A stretch of DNA of 64,000 nucleotides from an uncultured Lentisphaeria bacterium (GTDB lineage: Bacteria; Verrucomicrobiota; Lentisphaeria; Victivallales; UBA1829). The notes under the pieces are model-generated. The model was not told the DNA's origin and searched no databases. It worked only from the letters and a program-made list of their open reading frames with translations. The stretch's first letter is position 1. Each line of letters starts with the position of its first letter. The position numbers were made by a program, and so were the translations under genes. Of the stretch, positions 1 to 9,056 are shown one piece after another. Where the stretch lies: assembly GCA_905197955.1 (NCBI GenBank), contig CAJKAR010000004.1, forward strand, positions 62,001-126,000, in the 5' to 3' direction.

Positions 1-2
1 CT

Positions 3-203
3 GCGGTTATCAAGCGGAAGTTCTATCATCTGATTCTGCCGGCGCTTCTGATGCCGTTCTACTGGATCCTGATCTCCTGCGGCGCATGGAAAGGTTTTCT
101 TCAGATCTTCACCAAACCGTTTTACTGGGAAAAAACGGTACATGGTCTTGATTCCGAATATATTACACAACTCCAACAAACAAAGGGAGAACAGGTTGAA
201 TGA
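3..203 (+). CDS. C-terminal end of family 2 glycosyltransferase (partial)
   Basis: Only the last 66 residues lie in the window; the 5' part is cut off by the left edge. The reading frame starting at base 3 stays open to the TGA at 201-203. It holds a hydrophobic segment (LILPALLMPFYWILISCGAW) and then the motif KPFYWEKTVHGL. That ending is common in processive membrane GT2 enzymes related to cellulose or hyaluronan synthase, which polymerise sugars at the inner membrane. The stop overlaps the next start as ATGA (200-203), so it is translationally coupled to the pseudopilin. Family assignment from the tail alone is reasonable; the polymer made is unknown. Confidence 0.7.
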   Translation, partial: AVIKRKFYHLILPALLMPFYWILISCGAWKGFLQIFTKPFYWEKTVHGLDSEYITQLQQTKGEQVE

Positions 204-925
204 AGAATATTCGTAATTTTACACTGATAGAGCTCCTCGTGGTGATTGCCATTATCGGCATCCTGGCGGCGCTTCTGATGCCGGTTTTGAACAAGTCCAG
301 AGAGAAGGCTCAGGATGTCACGTGCATTAATAATCTGAAACAGTTCGGTATCGGGATTGCCACCTATCGAGCGGATTGCGATGACAAAATGCCCATGTGG
401 ATTTCGGATCTGCATCCGCAGTACATTCCGTCTGCCAAAAGTTATGAATGCAAAATGGATCGCAACAACAAGAACGCCACCGGCGATCAGTGGAAACTGA
501 ATACCCCCGGTTCAACGGGTTCGACTCAGAAATTCAAGGAGGCATTTGATTTTCCCGCAACCGAGCCGACTGGTACGTATGCCCGCAACATCCCGGATGA
601 CGATCCCCGCAGAAAACTGAAAATCAGTTATCTGTACGAATTCGCGTATAACGAATGTCTCAGCTGGGAACTTGCGGAAGCCACCGGGAAAACCTGGTGG
701 GAGCTGAAGGATTTCCAGATGCGTTCCATGCGTCCGGTGGATGTGAGTGCGGAATATAATGATGAAACACCGTTTTCCAAGCGTCTTTCCACGTTCCCGG
801 TTCTCCGCTGTTTCTGGCATATGGTGGATAAAAAGGATGCGCCGGTATTCAATCTTTCTTACAACGGCAATATCTTTTACAGCGGACCTCCCGCATGGGA
901 AATCAACTCCTGGACACAGAAGTGA
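200..925 (+). CDS. Type II secretion-like pseudopilin, Lentisphaerae type
   Basis: 241 residues. The N-terminus is a textbook type IV prepilin signal: a short basic leader (MKNIRN), then FTLIELLVVIAIIGILAALL with the conserved Glu five residues into the mature protein, followed by PVLNKSREKAQ. A prepilin peptidase should cut before Phe7 and methylate it. The remainder is a soluble globular domain with the N-K-Q-x-G-x-x-x-x-x-Y pattern (NNLKQFGIGIATYRAD) typical of the many stand-alone pseudopilins of Lentisphaerae and Planctomycetes. No assembly ATPase, secretin or peptidase gene is nearby. It lies between a GT2 gene and a glycoside hydrolase, with a four-base overlap upstream and six bases between its stop and the next start. 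Its cargo or fibre role is unknown. Confidence 0.88.
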   Translation: MKNIRNFTLIELLVVIAIIGILAALLMPVLNKSREKAQDVTCINNLKQFGIGIATYRADCDDKMPMWISDLHPQYIPSAKSYECKMDRNNKNATGDQWKLNTPGSTGSTQKFKEAFDFPATEPTGTYARNIPDDDPRRKLKISYLYEFAYNECLSWELAEATGKTWWELKDFQMRSMRPVDVSAEYNDETPFSKRLSTFPVLRCFWHMVDKKDAPVFNLSYNGNIFYSGPPAWEINSWTQK

Positions 926-931
926 GCTGAT

Positions 932-3355
932 ATGAAACCGATCTCTCTGCTGTTTCTGATTCTGTCTGTCGCTCTTTCCGCCGCAGCGTTTGAGTTTTCC
1001 GGGGAATGGAAGGCGGAAGCCAACGGCCGCGCTCTTCCCAAAAAATGGGATGGTGCGGAACTGAAGACCTCTGCGGAATTTCCCGGCGGAGTTCTTGTTT
1101 ATAAGGAACAGCCTCGTTATTTGTTCCGTCCGGACCGCAGAGCATTCGATTCCCGTGAGCTTGTGATGGAAGTCAAGGTGGAAAATACCACCTCTCCGCT
1201 GAAAGCATGGATCTTTGTGAAGGATAAGGAGGGGGCCTGGTTTCAGTCGGCAAAAGAGTTTTCGCTCAAACCGGACGAGTGGACCCGCCTGAGCGTTCGA
1301 CTGGATATCCCCGGAAAAGAGCTGCTGCCGATGGGACATAATGCAGTCTGGAACGGATACTATGCCTCAAAAATTTTCTCGGCGGGATTGAGTATTTACA
1401 GCGAGGAGATGCAGAAAGCGGAATTTTCCGTCCGGAATCCGATGTTCGAGGGTAAACGGGAAGCTCGATCTCTTGCCGTCATGGACTGGGAGATGCCGAG
1501 TGCGGCGGCGGAATACGATCTTGTGCGTTCCACGTTTCAACTGACCAGAGAATATTTCAATCCGTTCAATCCCGATGAGATTGCTGTTGATTTTGAAGTG
1601 ATTGCGCCATCCTCCGGCGGAGTGGTGAAACGTTATCCGGCGTTCTATTCGCAGGATTGCCGGCGGGATCTGCATTTTACTCGGGAACTGGTGGTGCTTC
1701 AGGGGCGTCCGTTCTGGGAGTTCCGATATGTGCCGAAGGAGAAAGGCAAACATAAAATCCGTCTCCGGATTATGGATGCGACCGTGGATCCGGTGGTCGC
1801 CTTTACGCTGTATACGGACTGGCGGGAAATGGATGTGACGCCGTCGAATGCACCCGGTTTTATCCGGGTTAGCAAACGCAATCCGCACTATTTTGAGTAT
1901 GAGCGGGGAGGCTTTTTCTATCCGATCGGGATCAATATCCACTCCAATACCGATCAGAGAAGCGAAAACAGTTTCGGCTTCGGGCACCTTCCTGACCGCG
2001 GCAATGTCGATTACGAAGAATATATCCGGAGCTGTTCTCAGGCGGGAATCAATCTGATGGAAGTCTGGATGGCATCCTGGACTTATGCGATTGAGTGGAG
2101 TTCCTCCCGTTCCGGATTTTACGGCGTCGGCAACTACAATCTGGTCAATGCCTGGAAGCTGGATTATCTCCTGAATTACGCAAAGCAGTACAATATGATG
2201 ATTAATCTGGTGCTTGATAATCATGGAAAAATAGCCGATGTCTGCGATCCGGAGTGGTACGATTCCCCTTACAATGCCAAAGGAATCTTTGCGGTGGCGA
2301 ATTCGGCGTTTCTTCAGAATGCCGATGAATTCTGGTGCGATCCGAAGGCCATTGATTTTGCCCGGAAACGCAACCGCTATATTGCAGCCCGTTGGGGTGC
2401 CTATCCCAATATCTTTGCAATGGAGCTTTGGAGCGAGGTCGATCTTGTCAGCAATTCTCATAAGAGAAGAGATGATAAAAGCATGATTAAATGGCATCAA
2501 ATGACAGCAAACGACATTAAACGTGATACACAAGGAGAATATCTCGTTGCCACACACGTCTGCGGCGATATCGGAAATGTTATGGGTTGGAAGGCTCTGA
2601 CGATTGAGCCGAAAGAGCTGGATCATGTCTGTGGAGATGCCTACCGCTCCGCCCAGATTCCAATTGTAAATCAGATGCAGAAACATCAAGCGCATATTCA
2701 GAATATAGCGAAACCGGCACTGATTACAGAATATGGCGGAACCGCCGGAGGTTCCGCGTTTTCGCTGTTGACGGGAGACATTCACGGAGGCGTATGGGCG
2801 GCACTTTTTACCCGTCACGCGGGAACTCCGCTGCTCTGGTGGCATGATTTCATCCACATTCGGAATCAGTATGCTCATTACAAAGGATTCTCCGAATTCA
2901 TAAAAGGACTGGATCTCCGGAACGGCCGCATTACCTATGGAGTGCTTGTTGTTGAGGGAACTTTGCCGAAGCTGCCGCCGCAGCCGGTGCTGAACAAGAC
3001 AAAAAAGCTGTTCCACTCCCTGAAGCAGATCGCCGTAGTGCCGGAAAAGGGACTGAGCGGACTTTTCCTGAATCAGAACGGAACGTTTGTCTGTGGCTGG
3101 ATTTACAATGTGGAGCAGCTCTATCACTATCTGAACGATCAGAACGATGTTCCCGTAGCCCGCAGCGTGCATGCACGTATGAACACGAAGCTGGAACCGG
3201 GAATCTATCTGCTTCAGTTCTTTGATACGCTGACGAACCGGCTGCTGACCTCCCGTCTGCTTTCGCTGAAACAGACGAATCAGCTGACGCTGGACTGTCC
3301 GGATATCCGTCTGGACGCATCTTTCAAACTGACCAGAATCGGAGGAGCCAGATGA
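932..3355 (+). CDS. Secreted clan-A-like glycoside hydrolase
   Basis: 807 residues with a signal peptide (MKPISLLFLILSVALSAAAF). Residues about 20-180 look like a beta-sandwich carbohydrate-binding region. Residues about 185-300 resemble the DUF5060-type beta domain that precedes many GH5-like barrels (NPFNPDEIAVDFEV). Residues about 315-650 form a TIM-barrel hydrolase region with FYPIGINIHS at its start. Candidate catalytic residues are Glu502 in MELWSEVD (acid/base) and Glu600 in ALITEYGG (nucleophile). In most clan-A enzymes the acid/base is preceded by Asn (NE); here it is Ser (SE), so exact family and activity are open. The last 150 residues look like a beta-rich tail. It overlaps the next gene by four bases (ATGA, 3352-3355). 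The substrate may be the polymer made by the upstream GT2; that is inference. Confidence 0.75.
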   Translation: MKPISLLFLILSVALSAAAFEFSGEWKAEANGRALPKKWDGAELKTSAEFPGGVLVYKEQPRYLFRPDRRAFDSRELVMEVKVENTTSPLKAWIFVKDKEGAWFQSAKEFSLKPDEWTRLSVRLDIPGKELLPMGHNAVWNGYYASKIFSAGLSIYSEEMQKAEFSVRNPMFEGKREARSLAVMDWEMPSAAAEYDLVRSTFQLTREYFNPFNPDEIAVDFEVIAPSSGGVVKRYPAFYSQDCRRDLHFTRELVVLQGRPFWEFRYVPKEKGKHKIRLRIMDATVDPVVAFTLYTDWREMDVTPSNAPGFIRVSKRNPHYFEYERGGFFYPIGINIHSNTDQRSENSFGFGHLPDRGNVDYEEYIRSCSQAGINLMEVWMASWTYAIEWSSSRSGFYGVGNYNLVNAWKLDYLLNYAKQYNMMINLVLDNHGKIADVCDPEWYDSPYNAKGIFAVANSAFLQNADEFWCDPKAIDFARKRNRYIAARWGAYPNIFAMELWSEVDLVSNSHKRRDDKSMIKWHQMTANDIKRDTQGEYLVATHVCGDIGNVMGWKALTIEPKELDHVCGDAYRSAQIPIVNQMQKHQAHIQNIAKPALITEYGGTAGGSAFSLLTGDIHGGVWAALFTRHAGTPLLWWHDFIHIRNQYAHYKGFSEFIKGLDLRNGRITYGVLVVEGTLPKLPPQPVLNKTKKLFHSLKQIAVVPEKGLSGLFLNQNGTFVCGWIYNVEQLYHYLNDQNDVPVARSVHARMNTKLEPGIYLLQFFDTLTNRLLTSRLLSLKQTNQLTLDCPDIRLDASFKLTRIGGAR

Positions 3356-5883
3356 AGGCCGCTTTTTCCATCCTGATTTCCCTGTTTTGCGGAATTCTTT
3401 TCTGTACACTCGCCTATCTTCAGCTAGAGTCCCGACCGAAGGCAAGAATGACCACGGCTGAGGCGGGATCTCATCAGCCATCCGTTGCGCGGCTTCATCA
3501 GAAGACGGAAGCTCCTGCGCCTCGTAAAACGGCAGAAAAAAAAGGATGGCTGGAAAAGGATGCTGGATATTGTCTGACCGTTCGGAACAATGTCCGGAAC
3601 AAGGAAGGGTATCTGGATCTCCGAACCCTCTGTCTCCCCGGAGGAACTGCAAATGGACTGCGGGTCTATGATTCCAAAGGGAAAAAAGTTTCGGTTCATC
3701 AGTATGACAATGACCATCTGCTTGTTCCCGGTGCGCCTGGCCCGGAAACATATCAGGTTTATTACGGTTTTCCGAAACTTCAGTCGATGAGTCGCTGGAA
3801 CGGCTCGAAAAGAACGATTCCGCCGAATTTCCGGCTCCGTCAGGAGGATATCATGCGGCGCTATCCGTATCACCCGTCGGAAATCAATCGTCTGGAAAAT
3901 ATGAAGCGCAACAATCCGTTTCTGCGTGCGCAGCGGGATCTCTGGAAAGCGCTTGGCAAAGCATGTACAGAACAAGCGGCTCTTCTGGAACAGGTCTGTT
4001 CCAATCTGACGCCGGATCTGAAAAAATTGAACGGAATTTCCTCCAAGGCGTATCTGACCGCTGTTCGCGCTTTGAATCGGAAGGCGGAATCCGCTTCCCG
4101 AAATGCGGCGGATCTTCTGGAAGATACATTTTTTTCAAATTTCAAAAATCGGAACTGGTGGGGAAGAAATGTTACCCGGATCTTCTTCACACGCCGTCCT
4201 TTTGATACGGACCGCAATCTGCTGACACGGTTTAGCGGAATGCTCTCTGTGCCGGAAGACGGAGAGTATGAGTTCCGGCTGAATACGAATTCCACTCGTA
4301 TTTTCCGGGTGGACGGGAAAACGGTCCTGCGCCGATTCGGAGAATTTCAGGCTCCGGATACGGCATCCATCGGGACGGTGGATGAATTGACGCTGCCTTT
4401 GAAGCACGGCTCCTGTTTTATCGAATTTCTCTATTATAAAGGTCCCATTACGAACTGGGCGGCACTCTCCTGGAGAAAGAAAGGGGAGGGGAAGTTTCGG
4501 CTGATGAGCGAGGATGATTTTGCTCCGGCGTCTCCGGTCGAACCGTTAAAGGTGACTTCGAAAAAAGGGGAACTTTTCCCGCTGGTTCAGAGAAACGATT
4601 CTCTTGCCCTGTTTACCGCCAAGCACAATCCTTACTCGCTGGATCATTATAAGGTGTTAAACGGGGATCAGTTTGCGTATCACTGGGAAATCGATGGAAC
4701 GAAAGTGGATTCTTCCGTCAATTATTTTGCCATGAAAACGCTGAATGATCCTGTTTTGAAAATCGTTCCGGAACCGAACTCCGGCTTTGCTCCGTTTACG
4801 GTTCTGCGAAAGGAGAGGGCAGGGGAGAAAGCGCCGCTCCGCCCGGATCTTTCCATCAAGATCTGGAGTCCCTATTTTCTGTATGATGATGAATATGGCG
4901 GCATTACTCTTGAAATCAACTCCGGCCTGCCGATTGATTATACTGCATTTTTAAAAGCCAGCGTGCAGGGGAGCAATCCTTATCTTTCCTCCTTCACGGA
5001 GCCGTGCAGAATTGCGGCAATGCCGATGGAGCATGATGATCGTTTTGCTCAGAATCAGATCTCCAAAAAATATTTTCCTGTGGATGGAAAAGGCATTGAA
5101 CATTCTTTCCGGGTGGATTTTTCGATTGCCATTCCGCAGCTGAAATTTGATTCTCGCGGAATCCTTGTCTCGCCGGTGGATGAACTGCCGGAGTTGAAAA
5201 CCTCGGGGGAGGGGCTCTGCGATCCGGATGGCAGAAAAGTGCTGGTAATTCTGCACCGCATGACTCTGCATGAAGTCCGAGCCTGGGAACTTCTGAGAAA
5301 AATCGAAAATGAACTTCGGCCTGTGACGCGGCTGCTGGTTGTGGCGGAAAACTTCAACGGGTTGAAAGAGAAACTGAAAGCCCGTCTGAAAAATCGGAAC
5401 ATAGAACTGGAATTTGTGGAATGGAAACGTTCTCCGCTGCCGTCGGGAAGTGCAGCTCTGGAAACGATCCCAACTGTGCTGAACCATCTGAAAACAAGCC
5501 GCGCGGATGCGGTTCTCCTGATTCCTCTGGCGCTCGACCGGCACGGAAATCTCGGCATCCGGGAAGAGATGAATGCGATTGCAATGCTTGCGGAAGTTTT
5601 CATCAACCGGAAGGGAATCCGGTCGGTGTTTCTTTCGACGCCGTTTCCGCTTGCGCCGGATCTTCATGCGGATTATGCAGAAGCTGATCGGCGTTATGGG
5701 GAATATCTCAGAAAACTGAGAAGAGAAAAGGGGCTCCGGCTGATCGAACTGGATGCGTTGCTGAGGAAAAGCGGAGAGTGGACCTCCGATGCCTATTCTG
5801 TCAACGGAGAAAAAACCGGTCTTCCGTATGGACTTACGGATGCGTCCGTGGAAATTCTCTCCTCTGAAATTGAAGGAAAATAA
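3352..5883 (+). CDS. Exported PA14-like / degenerate SGNH-like protein
   Basis: 843 residues, start fixed by the ATGA overlap with the hydrolase gene. It begins with a single hydrophobic segment (signal anchor, about residues 4-24). Residues about 260-385 resemble a PA14 carbohydrate-binding fold (FSGMLSVPEDGEYEFRLNTN, then VDGKTVL). Residues about 635-840 resemble an SGNH/GDSL esterase scaffold: an alternating strand-helix pattern with RADAVLLIPLALDRHG, RSVFLSTPFPL and GLRLIELDALLRK. I cannot find the GDS serine block nor the terminal Asp-x-x-His pair. It may therefore be a non-catalytic structural or binding version, as in some exopolysaccharide O-acetylation loci. Function is not established. 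Confidence 0.6.
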   Translation: MKAAFSILISLFCGILFCTLAYLQLESRPKARMTTAEAGSHQPSVARLHQKTEAPAPRKTAEKKGWLEKDAGYCLTVRNNVRNKEGYLDLRTLCLPGGTANGLRVYDSKGKKVSVHQYDNDHLLVPGAPGPETYQVYYGFPKLQSMSRWNGSKRTIPPNFRLRQEDIMRRYPYHPSEINRLENMKRNNPFLRAQRDLWKALGKACTEQAALLEQVCSNLTPDLKKLNGISSKAYLTAVRALNRKAESASRNAADLLEDTFFSNFKNRNWWGRNVTRIFFTRRPFDTDRNLLTRFSGMLSVPEDGEYEFRLNTNSTRIFRVDGKTVLRRFGEFQAPDTASIGTVDELTLPLKHGSCFIEFLYYKGPITNWAALSWRKKGEGKFRLMSEDDFAPASPVEPLKVTSKKGELFPLVQRNDSLALFTAKHNPYSLDHYKVLNGDQFAYHWEIDGTKVDSSVNYFAMKTLNDPVLKIVPEPNSGFAPFTVLRKERAGEKAPLRPDLSIKIWSPYFLYDDEYGGITLEINSGLPIDYTAFLKASVQGSNPYLSSFTEPCRIAAMPMEHDDRFAQNQISKKYFPVDGKGIEHSFRVDFSIAIPQLKFDSRGILVSPVDELPELKTSGEGLCDPDGRKVLVILHRMTLHEVRAWELLRKIENELRPVTRLLVVAENFNGLKEKLKARLKNRNIELEFVEWKRSPLPSGSAALETIPTVLNHLKTSRADAVLLIPLALDRHGNLGIREEMNAIAMLAEVFINRKGIRSVFLSTPFPLAPDLHADYAEADRRYGEYLRKLRREKGLRLIELDALLRKSGEWTSDAYSVNGEKTGLPYGLTDASVEILSSEIEGK

Positions 5884-5893
5884 TCCTTTTCGC

Positions 5894-5922
5894 TGGAAAA
5901 GCTCCGCATTTGAATCTATATT
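5894..5922 (+). promoter_or_regulatory. Putative sigma-70-type promoter of glnS
   Basis: TGGAAA (5894-5899), 17 bases, TATATT (5917-5922), about 40 bases upstream of the glnS start. The same -10 hexamer recurs at several other genes in the window. It was read by eye only. Confidence 0.4.
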
Positions 5923-5962
5923 ATCCAATGCAACACTGTAAAATAGAGGAGGCTTGCCAGTC

Positions 5963-7657
5963 ATGGATGCGGCAGAAGCAAAAGCAGTCAATTCCAATTT
6001 CATTACGGAAATCATAGATAACGATCTTAAAACGGGCCGTTGCGGCACACAGATCGTCACTCGTTTTCCTCCGGAACCGAATGGATATCTTCATATCGGA
6101 CATGCAAAATCAATCTGCCTGAATTTTGGAACGGCAAAGCAGTATGGCGGAGTCTGTCACATGCGTCTGGATGATACCAATCCGACCAAGGAGGATACCG
6201 AATATGTCGATTCCATTCTGAACGATGTCCGCTGGCTGGGCGGAGACTGGGGAGATCAGCTGTTCTATGCATCGGATTACTTTGAGAAACTGTATGGATA
6301 CGCGGTGGAGCTGATCAAACGCGGGAAAGCATATGTCTGCAACTTGACCGAAGAACAGTTTAATGAGTACAAGGGAACGCTGACTGTTCCAGGGCGTCCG
6401 AGTCCATGCCGGGATCGTTCCATTGAGGAAAATCTGGATCTTTTTGAACGGATGCGCAAAGGTGAGTTTCCCGATGGAGCGTATGTCCTGCGGGCGAAAA
6501 TAGACATGGCCTCTCCGAACATGCATATGCGCGACCCGGCTATTTACCGGATTCGCCACGCATCGCATCACCGGACCGGGGATAAATGGTGCATCTATCC
6601 GCTGTATGATTTTGCACACTGTCTTTCCGATTCGATTGAAGGAATTACCCACTCCATCTGCACGCTGGAGTTTGAAATTCATCGTCCGCTTTACGACTGG
6701 ATCCTGGAGGCGCTGGAGACCCCGTGCCATCCCCGCCAGATTGAGTTTGCCAGATTGAATCTGACTTATACGGTCATGAGCAAACGCAAACTTCTGGAAC
6801 TGGTCAAAGAGGGGAGGGTGAGCGGATGGGATGATCCCCGTATGCCGACAATCTGTGCCTATCGCAGACGTGGAGTGCCTGCAGTGGCAATCCGCAATTT
6901 CTGCGAAAAAGTCGGAGTGACCAAGTTCAACAGTCTGACGGATATCGCTTTGCTGGATTACTGCATCCGGGAAGAACTCAATAAAACGGCAAACCGTTAT
7001 ATGGCGGTCATGAATCCGGTGAAACTCGTGATAGACAACTATCCGGAGAATCTTGTGGAAGAGATGGATGCGGTCAATAATCCGGAGGATCCGTCGGCGG
7101 GAACTCGAAAAGTGCCGTTCTCGAAGGAAGTTTATATTGAGGAATCGGACTTCATGGAGGTTCCGGTCAAGCAGTTCCACCGTCTTTCCCCTGGAGCCGA
7201 GGTGCGTTTGCGCTATGCCTATCTGGTGACTTGCACATCGGTGGTCAAGGATGAAAATGGAAAGATTCGTGAGATTCATTGCACTTACGATCCGGCATCC
7301 AAGGGTGGAAATGCTCCGGATGGCCGTAAGGTGAAAGGGACCATCCACTGGGTCTCGGCTGCTCATGCGGGGAAGGCGACTGCTCGTCTTTATGACAAGC
7401 TCTTTACGATTGAAGATGTCGGAGCGATTCCCGAAGGCGAAGATTACAGAAACTATCTGAATCCAGACTCTTTGAAAGAGGTCTCCTGCTTCATTGAACC
7501 AGCTCTGAAATCCGTGAAACCTGGGGTAGGGGTGCAGTTCGAACGAACTGGGTACTTCTGTCTGGATGAGGCGGATTCCAAAGACGGAGTTCTGGTTTTC
7601 AATCGGACCGTGGCTCTGAAGGATTCCTGGCAGAAAAAAATCTCGCAGAAAAATTAA
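5963..7657 (+). CDS. glnS: Glutaminyl-tRNA synthetase
   Basis: 564 residues. A class I aminoacyl-tRNA synthetase that charges tRNA-Gln with glutamine in the cytoplasm. It shows RFPPEPNGYLHIGHAKS (HIGH box at 44-47), the GlnRS/GluRS signature HMRLDDTNP, and VMSKRKL (KMSKS box, Met272-Ser273-Lys274). The C-terminal half is the two-barrel anticodon-binding domain, ending in FNRTVALKDSW, typical of GlnRS rather than non-discriminating GluRS. The ATG at 5963 is preferred over the in-frame TTG at 5954 because GAGGAGG (5946-5952) stands 10 bases before the ATG but only one before the TTG. A GlnRS implies direct glutaminylation rather than sole reliance on the GatCAB route. The gene for the hydrolase that follows begins 37 bases downstream. 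Confidence 0.96.
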   Translation: MDAAEAKAVNSNFITEIIDNDLKTGRCGTQIVTRFPPEPNGYLHIGHAKSICLNFGTAKQYGGVCHMRLDDTNPTKEDTEYVDSILNDVRWLGGDWGDQLFYASDYFEKLYGYAVELIKRGKAYVCNLTEEQFNEYKGTLTVPGRPSPCRDRSIEENLDLFERMRKGEFPDGAYVLRAKIDMASPNMHMRDPAIYRIRHASHHRTGDKWCIYPLYDFAHCLSDSIEGITHSICTLEFEIHRPLYDWILEALETPCHPRQIEFARLNLTYTVMSKRKLLELVKEGRVSGWDDPRMPTICAYRRRGVPAVAIRNFCEKVGVTKFNSLTDIALLDYCIREELNKTANRYMAVMNPVKLVIDNYPENLVEEMDAVNNPEDPSAGTRKVPFSKEVYIEESDFMEVPVKQFHRLSPGAEVRLRYAYLVTCTSVVKDENGKIREIHCTYDPASKGGNAPDGRKVKGTIHWVSAAHAGKATARLYDKLFTIEDVGAIPEGEDYRNYLNPDSLKEVSCFIEPALKSVKPGVGVQFERTGYFCLDEADSKDGVLVFNRTVALKDSWQKKISQKN

Positions 7658-7694
7658 ACGCCTAAAAACATCGGGCAGGGAAGGGGGCTTTTAT

Positions 7695-8327
7695 ATGAAA
7701 GAAGCCAATACGGCTCCGACCATTCTGGTTGAAACGGTCGGTGTTTTTGAGACGAATTGTTACTTTGTCTATCCGAAAAAGGAAGGTACGTTATACATCA
7801 TTGATCCCGGTGGGGATGAGGAAAAACTGCTGGAAACTCTGGCAACTTTTCATGATGTAAAGCAATATCAGATTCTTCTGACCCATGCACATGTAGATCA
7901 TATCAGCGGGGCAGGGGCGGTTGCAAAGAAAACAGGACTTTCGTCAGTATATCTGCATCCTGCGGATCTGCCTTTGTACAACAGTCCGGAAAATGCCCTG
8001 CTCCCGTATCTGCCGCCGGCAAAAAATCTGCCGCCGGCTCACTGGGCTCCGGAAATGACGGATTTTACGATTATTACAACGCCGGGACATACTCCAGGCG
8101 GGGTCTGTTACTATTTTGAATCGCTGAACGCTCTCTTTTCGGGGGATACGCTTTTTTCGGGATCTGTTGGACGAACGGATCTGCCCGGCGGCGATTATGA
8201 CAGTCTGATGAAATCCATCCGGCAGAAGCTGATGATCCTGCCGGAAAAACTGGCGGTTTTCCCCGGTCATGGCGAGCAGACAACAATCGGAATAGAAAAA
8301 TCATTTAATCCATATCTTGCCCAATAA
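7695..8327 (+). CDS. Metallo-beta-lactamase-fold hydrolase (glyoxalase II-like)
   Basis: 210 residues, cytoplasmic. It carries the dinuclear zinc motif THAHVDH (His64, His66, Asp68, His69), PGHTPGG (His132), FSGDTLF (Asp151) and FPGHGEQT (His192), all ligands expected of hydroxyacylglutathione-hydrolase-like proteins. The length matches the compact bacterial YcbL-type group. True glyoxalase II activity is not assured; many members cleave other thioesters or bind persulfides. It lies 37 bases after glnS and is probably cotranscribed with it. A strong terminator follows at 8393-8427. Confidence 0.85.
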   Translation: MKEANTAPTILVETVGVFETNCYFVYPKKEGTLYIIDPGGDEEKLLETLATFHDVKQYQILLTHAHVDHISGAGAVAKKTGLSSVYLHPADLPLYNSPENALLPYLPPAKNLPPAHWAPEMTDFTIITTPGHTPGGVCYYFESLNALFSGDTLFSGSVGRTDLPGGDYDSLMKSIRQKLMILPEKLAVFPGHGEQTTIGIEKSFNPYLAQ

Positions 8328-8375
8328 CCCCCTCTCCTTAGTTTCCACCAGGGGAGGGGTAATCTAATCCATATC
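8306..8375 (+). repeat. Short direct repeat across the end of the MBL-fold gene
   Basis: The 11-mer TAATCCATATC occurs at 8306-8316, inside the last codons of the hydrolase gene, and again at 8365-8375. A second short repeat, CCCCTCTCCT, occurs at 8329-8338 and 8557-8566. This may be the trace of a small duplication; no mobile element is visible. Confidence 0.4.
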
Positions 8376-8392
8376 CCTTCCCTGAAATCTCT

Positions 8393-8427
8393 AAAGACTC
8401 ATATTTTTTGATATGAGTCTTTTTTTT
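8393..8427 (+). terminator. Intrinsic terminator after glnS-MBL operon
   Basis: A 12-base stem (AAAGACTCATAT at 8393-8404, ATATGAGTCTTT at 8411-8422) with a six-base loop is followed by a run of T to 8427. It lies 65 bases after the hydrolase stop codon. Confidence 0.85.
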
Positions 8428-9056
8428 ATGCCAGTAAAGATTCCTGTCTCAAAACTTACAGAGCTATGTTGATTTCTTTACATAATTATTGACATTTTAT
8501 TAACATTTTAATATTTTGAGACTTTTTTCTTTCGAATATGAGTTCAATCTCTTAATCCCCTCTCCTCGGACGACAGTATACTTGACTTAACATAATATAT
8601 ATTATGCGACGTTGTAAATAGAGCTTTCAGCCCCCCTCTGGATCATCCATGACTCTCTATATGGAGTCAAGTTGATGGGATACATAAAGAGCAAATACAA
8701 TGTTCTTCCTTTCTTCAAATGCTTTCAGAATTTGTGTTTTACATTCTCTGGCATCAAATCAAAAATATGCTCAGAAAATCCATATTAGAGCGATCAGAAT
8801 TACGATAAAGCATTACTGCACGGCTTGGTCTGCCCTGTCTTGTCTTCCTGATAAAATACAGGTATTTTTATTTTTGATAAAAAATGGGAGAAGGGGAATA
8901 TAGAGTGATTATATATTGCCTTTGGATTTATTCTTTTGAAATAAATAACAGTAAGATATCTGGTAATAGAGTATTATTATTTGAATTTATCAAAAAATAA
9001 GATATATTTGTCCCAATCGTATGGATTGATGACTGTTTGGATGGAGAGAGGTTTTT
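8428..9056. other. AT-rich intergenic stretch without a convincing gene
   Basis: This is the only gap over 300 bases in the window and is clearly richer in A+T than its surroundings. It contains a near-consensus promoter-like pair (TTGACA at 8489-8494, 17 bases, TATTTT at 8512-8517), a perfect 16-base palindrome at 8591-8606 and a small inverted repeat GACTC-8-GAGTC near 8651-8668. An open frame of 67 codons at 8700-8903 has no family resemblance, no ribosome binding site and an unlikely composition, so I do not call it a gene. A small RNA or remnant of transferred DNA is possible but unproven. Confidence 0.6.
8591..8606. repeat. Perfect 16-base palindrome
   Basis: CATAATATATATTATG is a perfect inverted repeat in the AT-rich gap. 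It could be a dimeric regulator site or a chance product of low complexity. Confidence 0.5.

Noticed and set aside
3..925. Type II secretion or type IV pilus operon
   Set aside because: Only a pseudopilin is present; no ATPase, secretin, platform protein or prepilin peptidase is in the window.
1367..3751. 794-codon minus-strand open frame opposite the glycoside hydrolase
   Set aside because: Lies antisense to two well-supported coupled genes; its protein is Arg/His/Ile-rich without domains, as expected of a shadow frame.
8700..8903. 67-codon open frame in the AT-rich gap
   Set aside because: No ribosome binding site, no family resemblance, odd composition; open by chance in AT-rich DNA.
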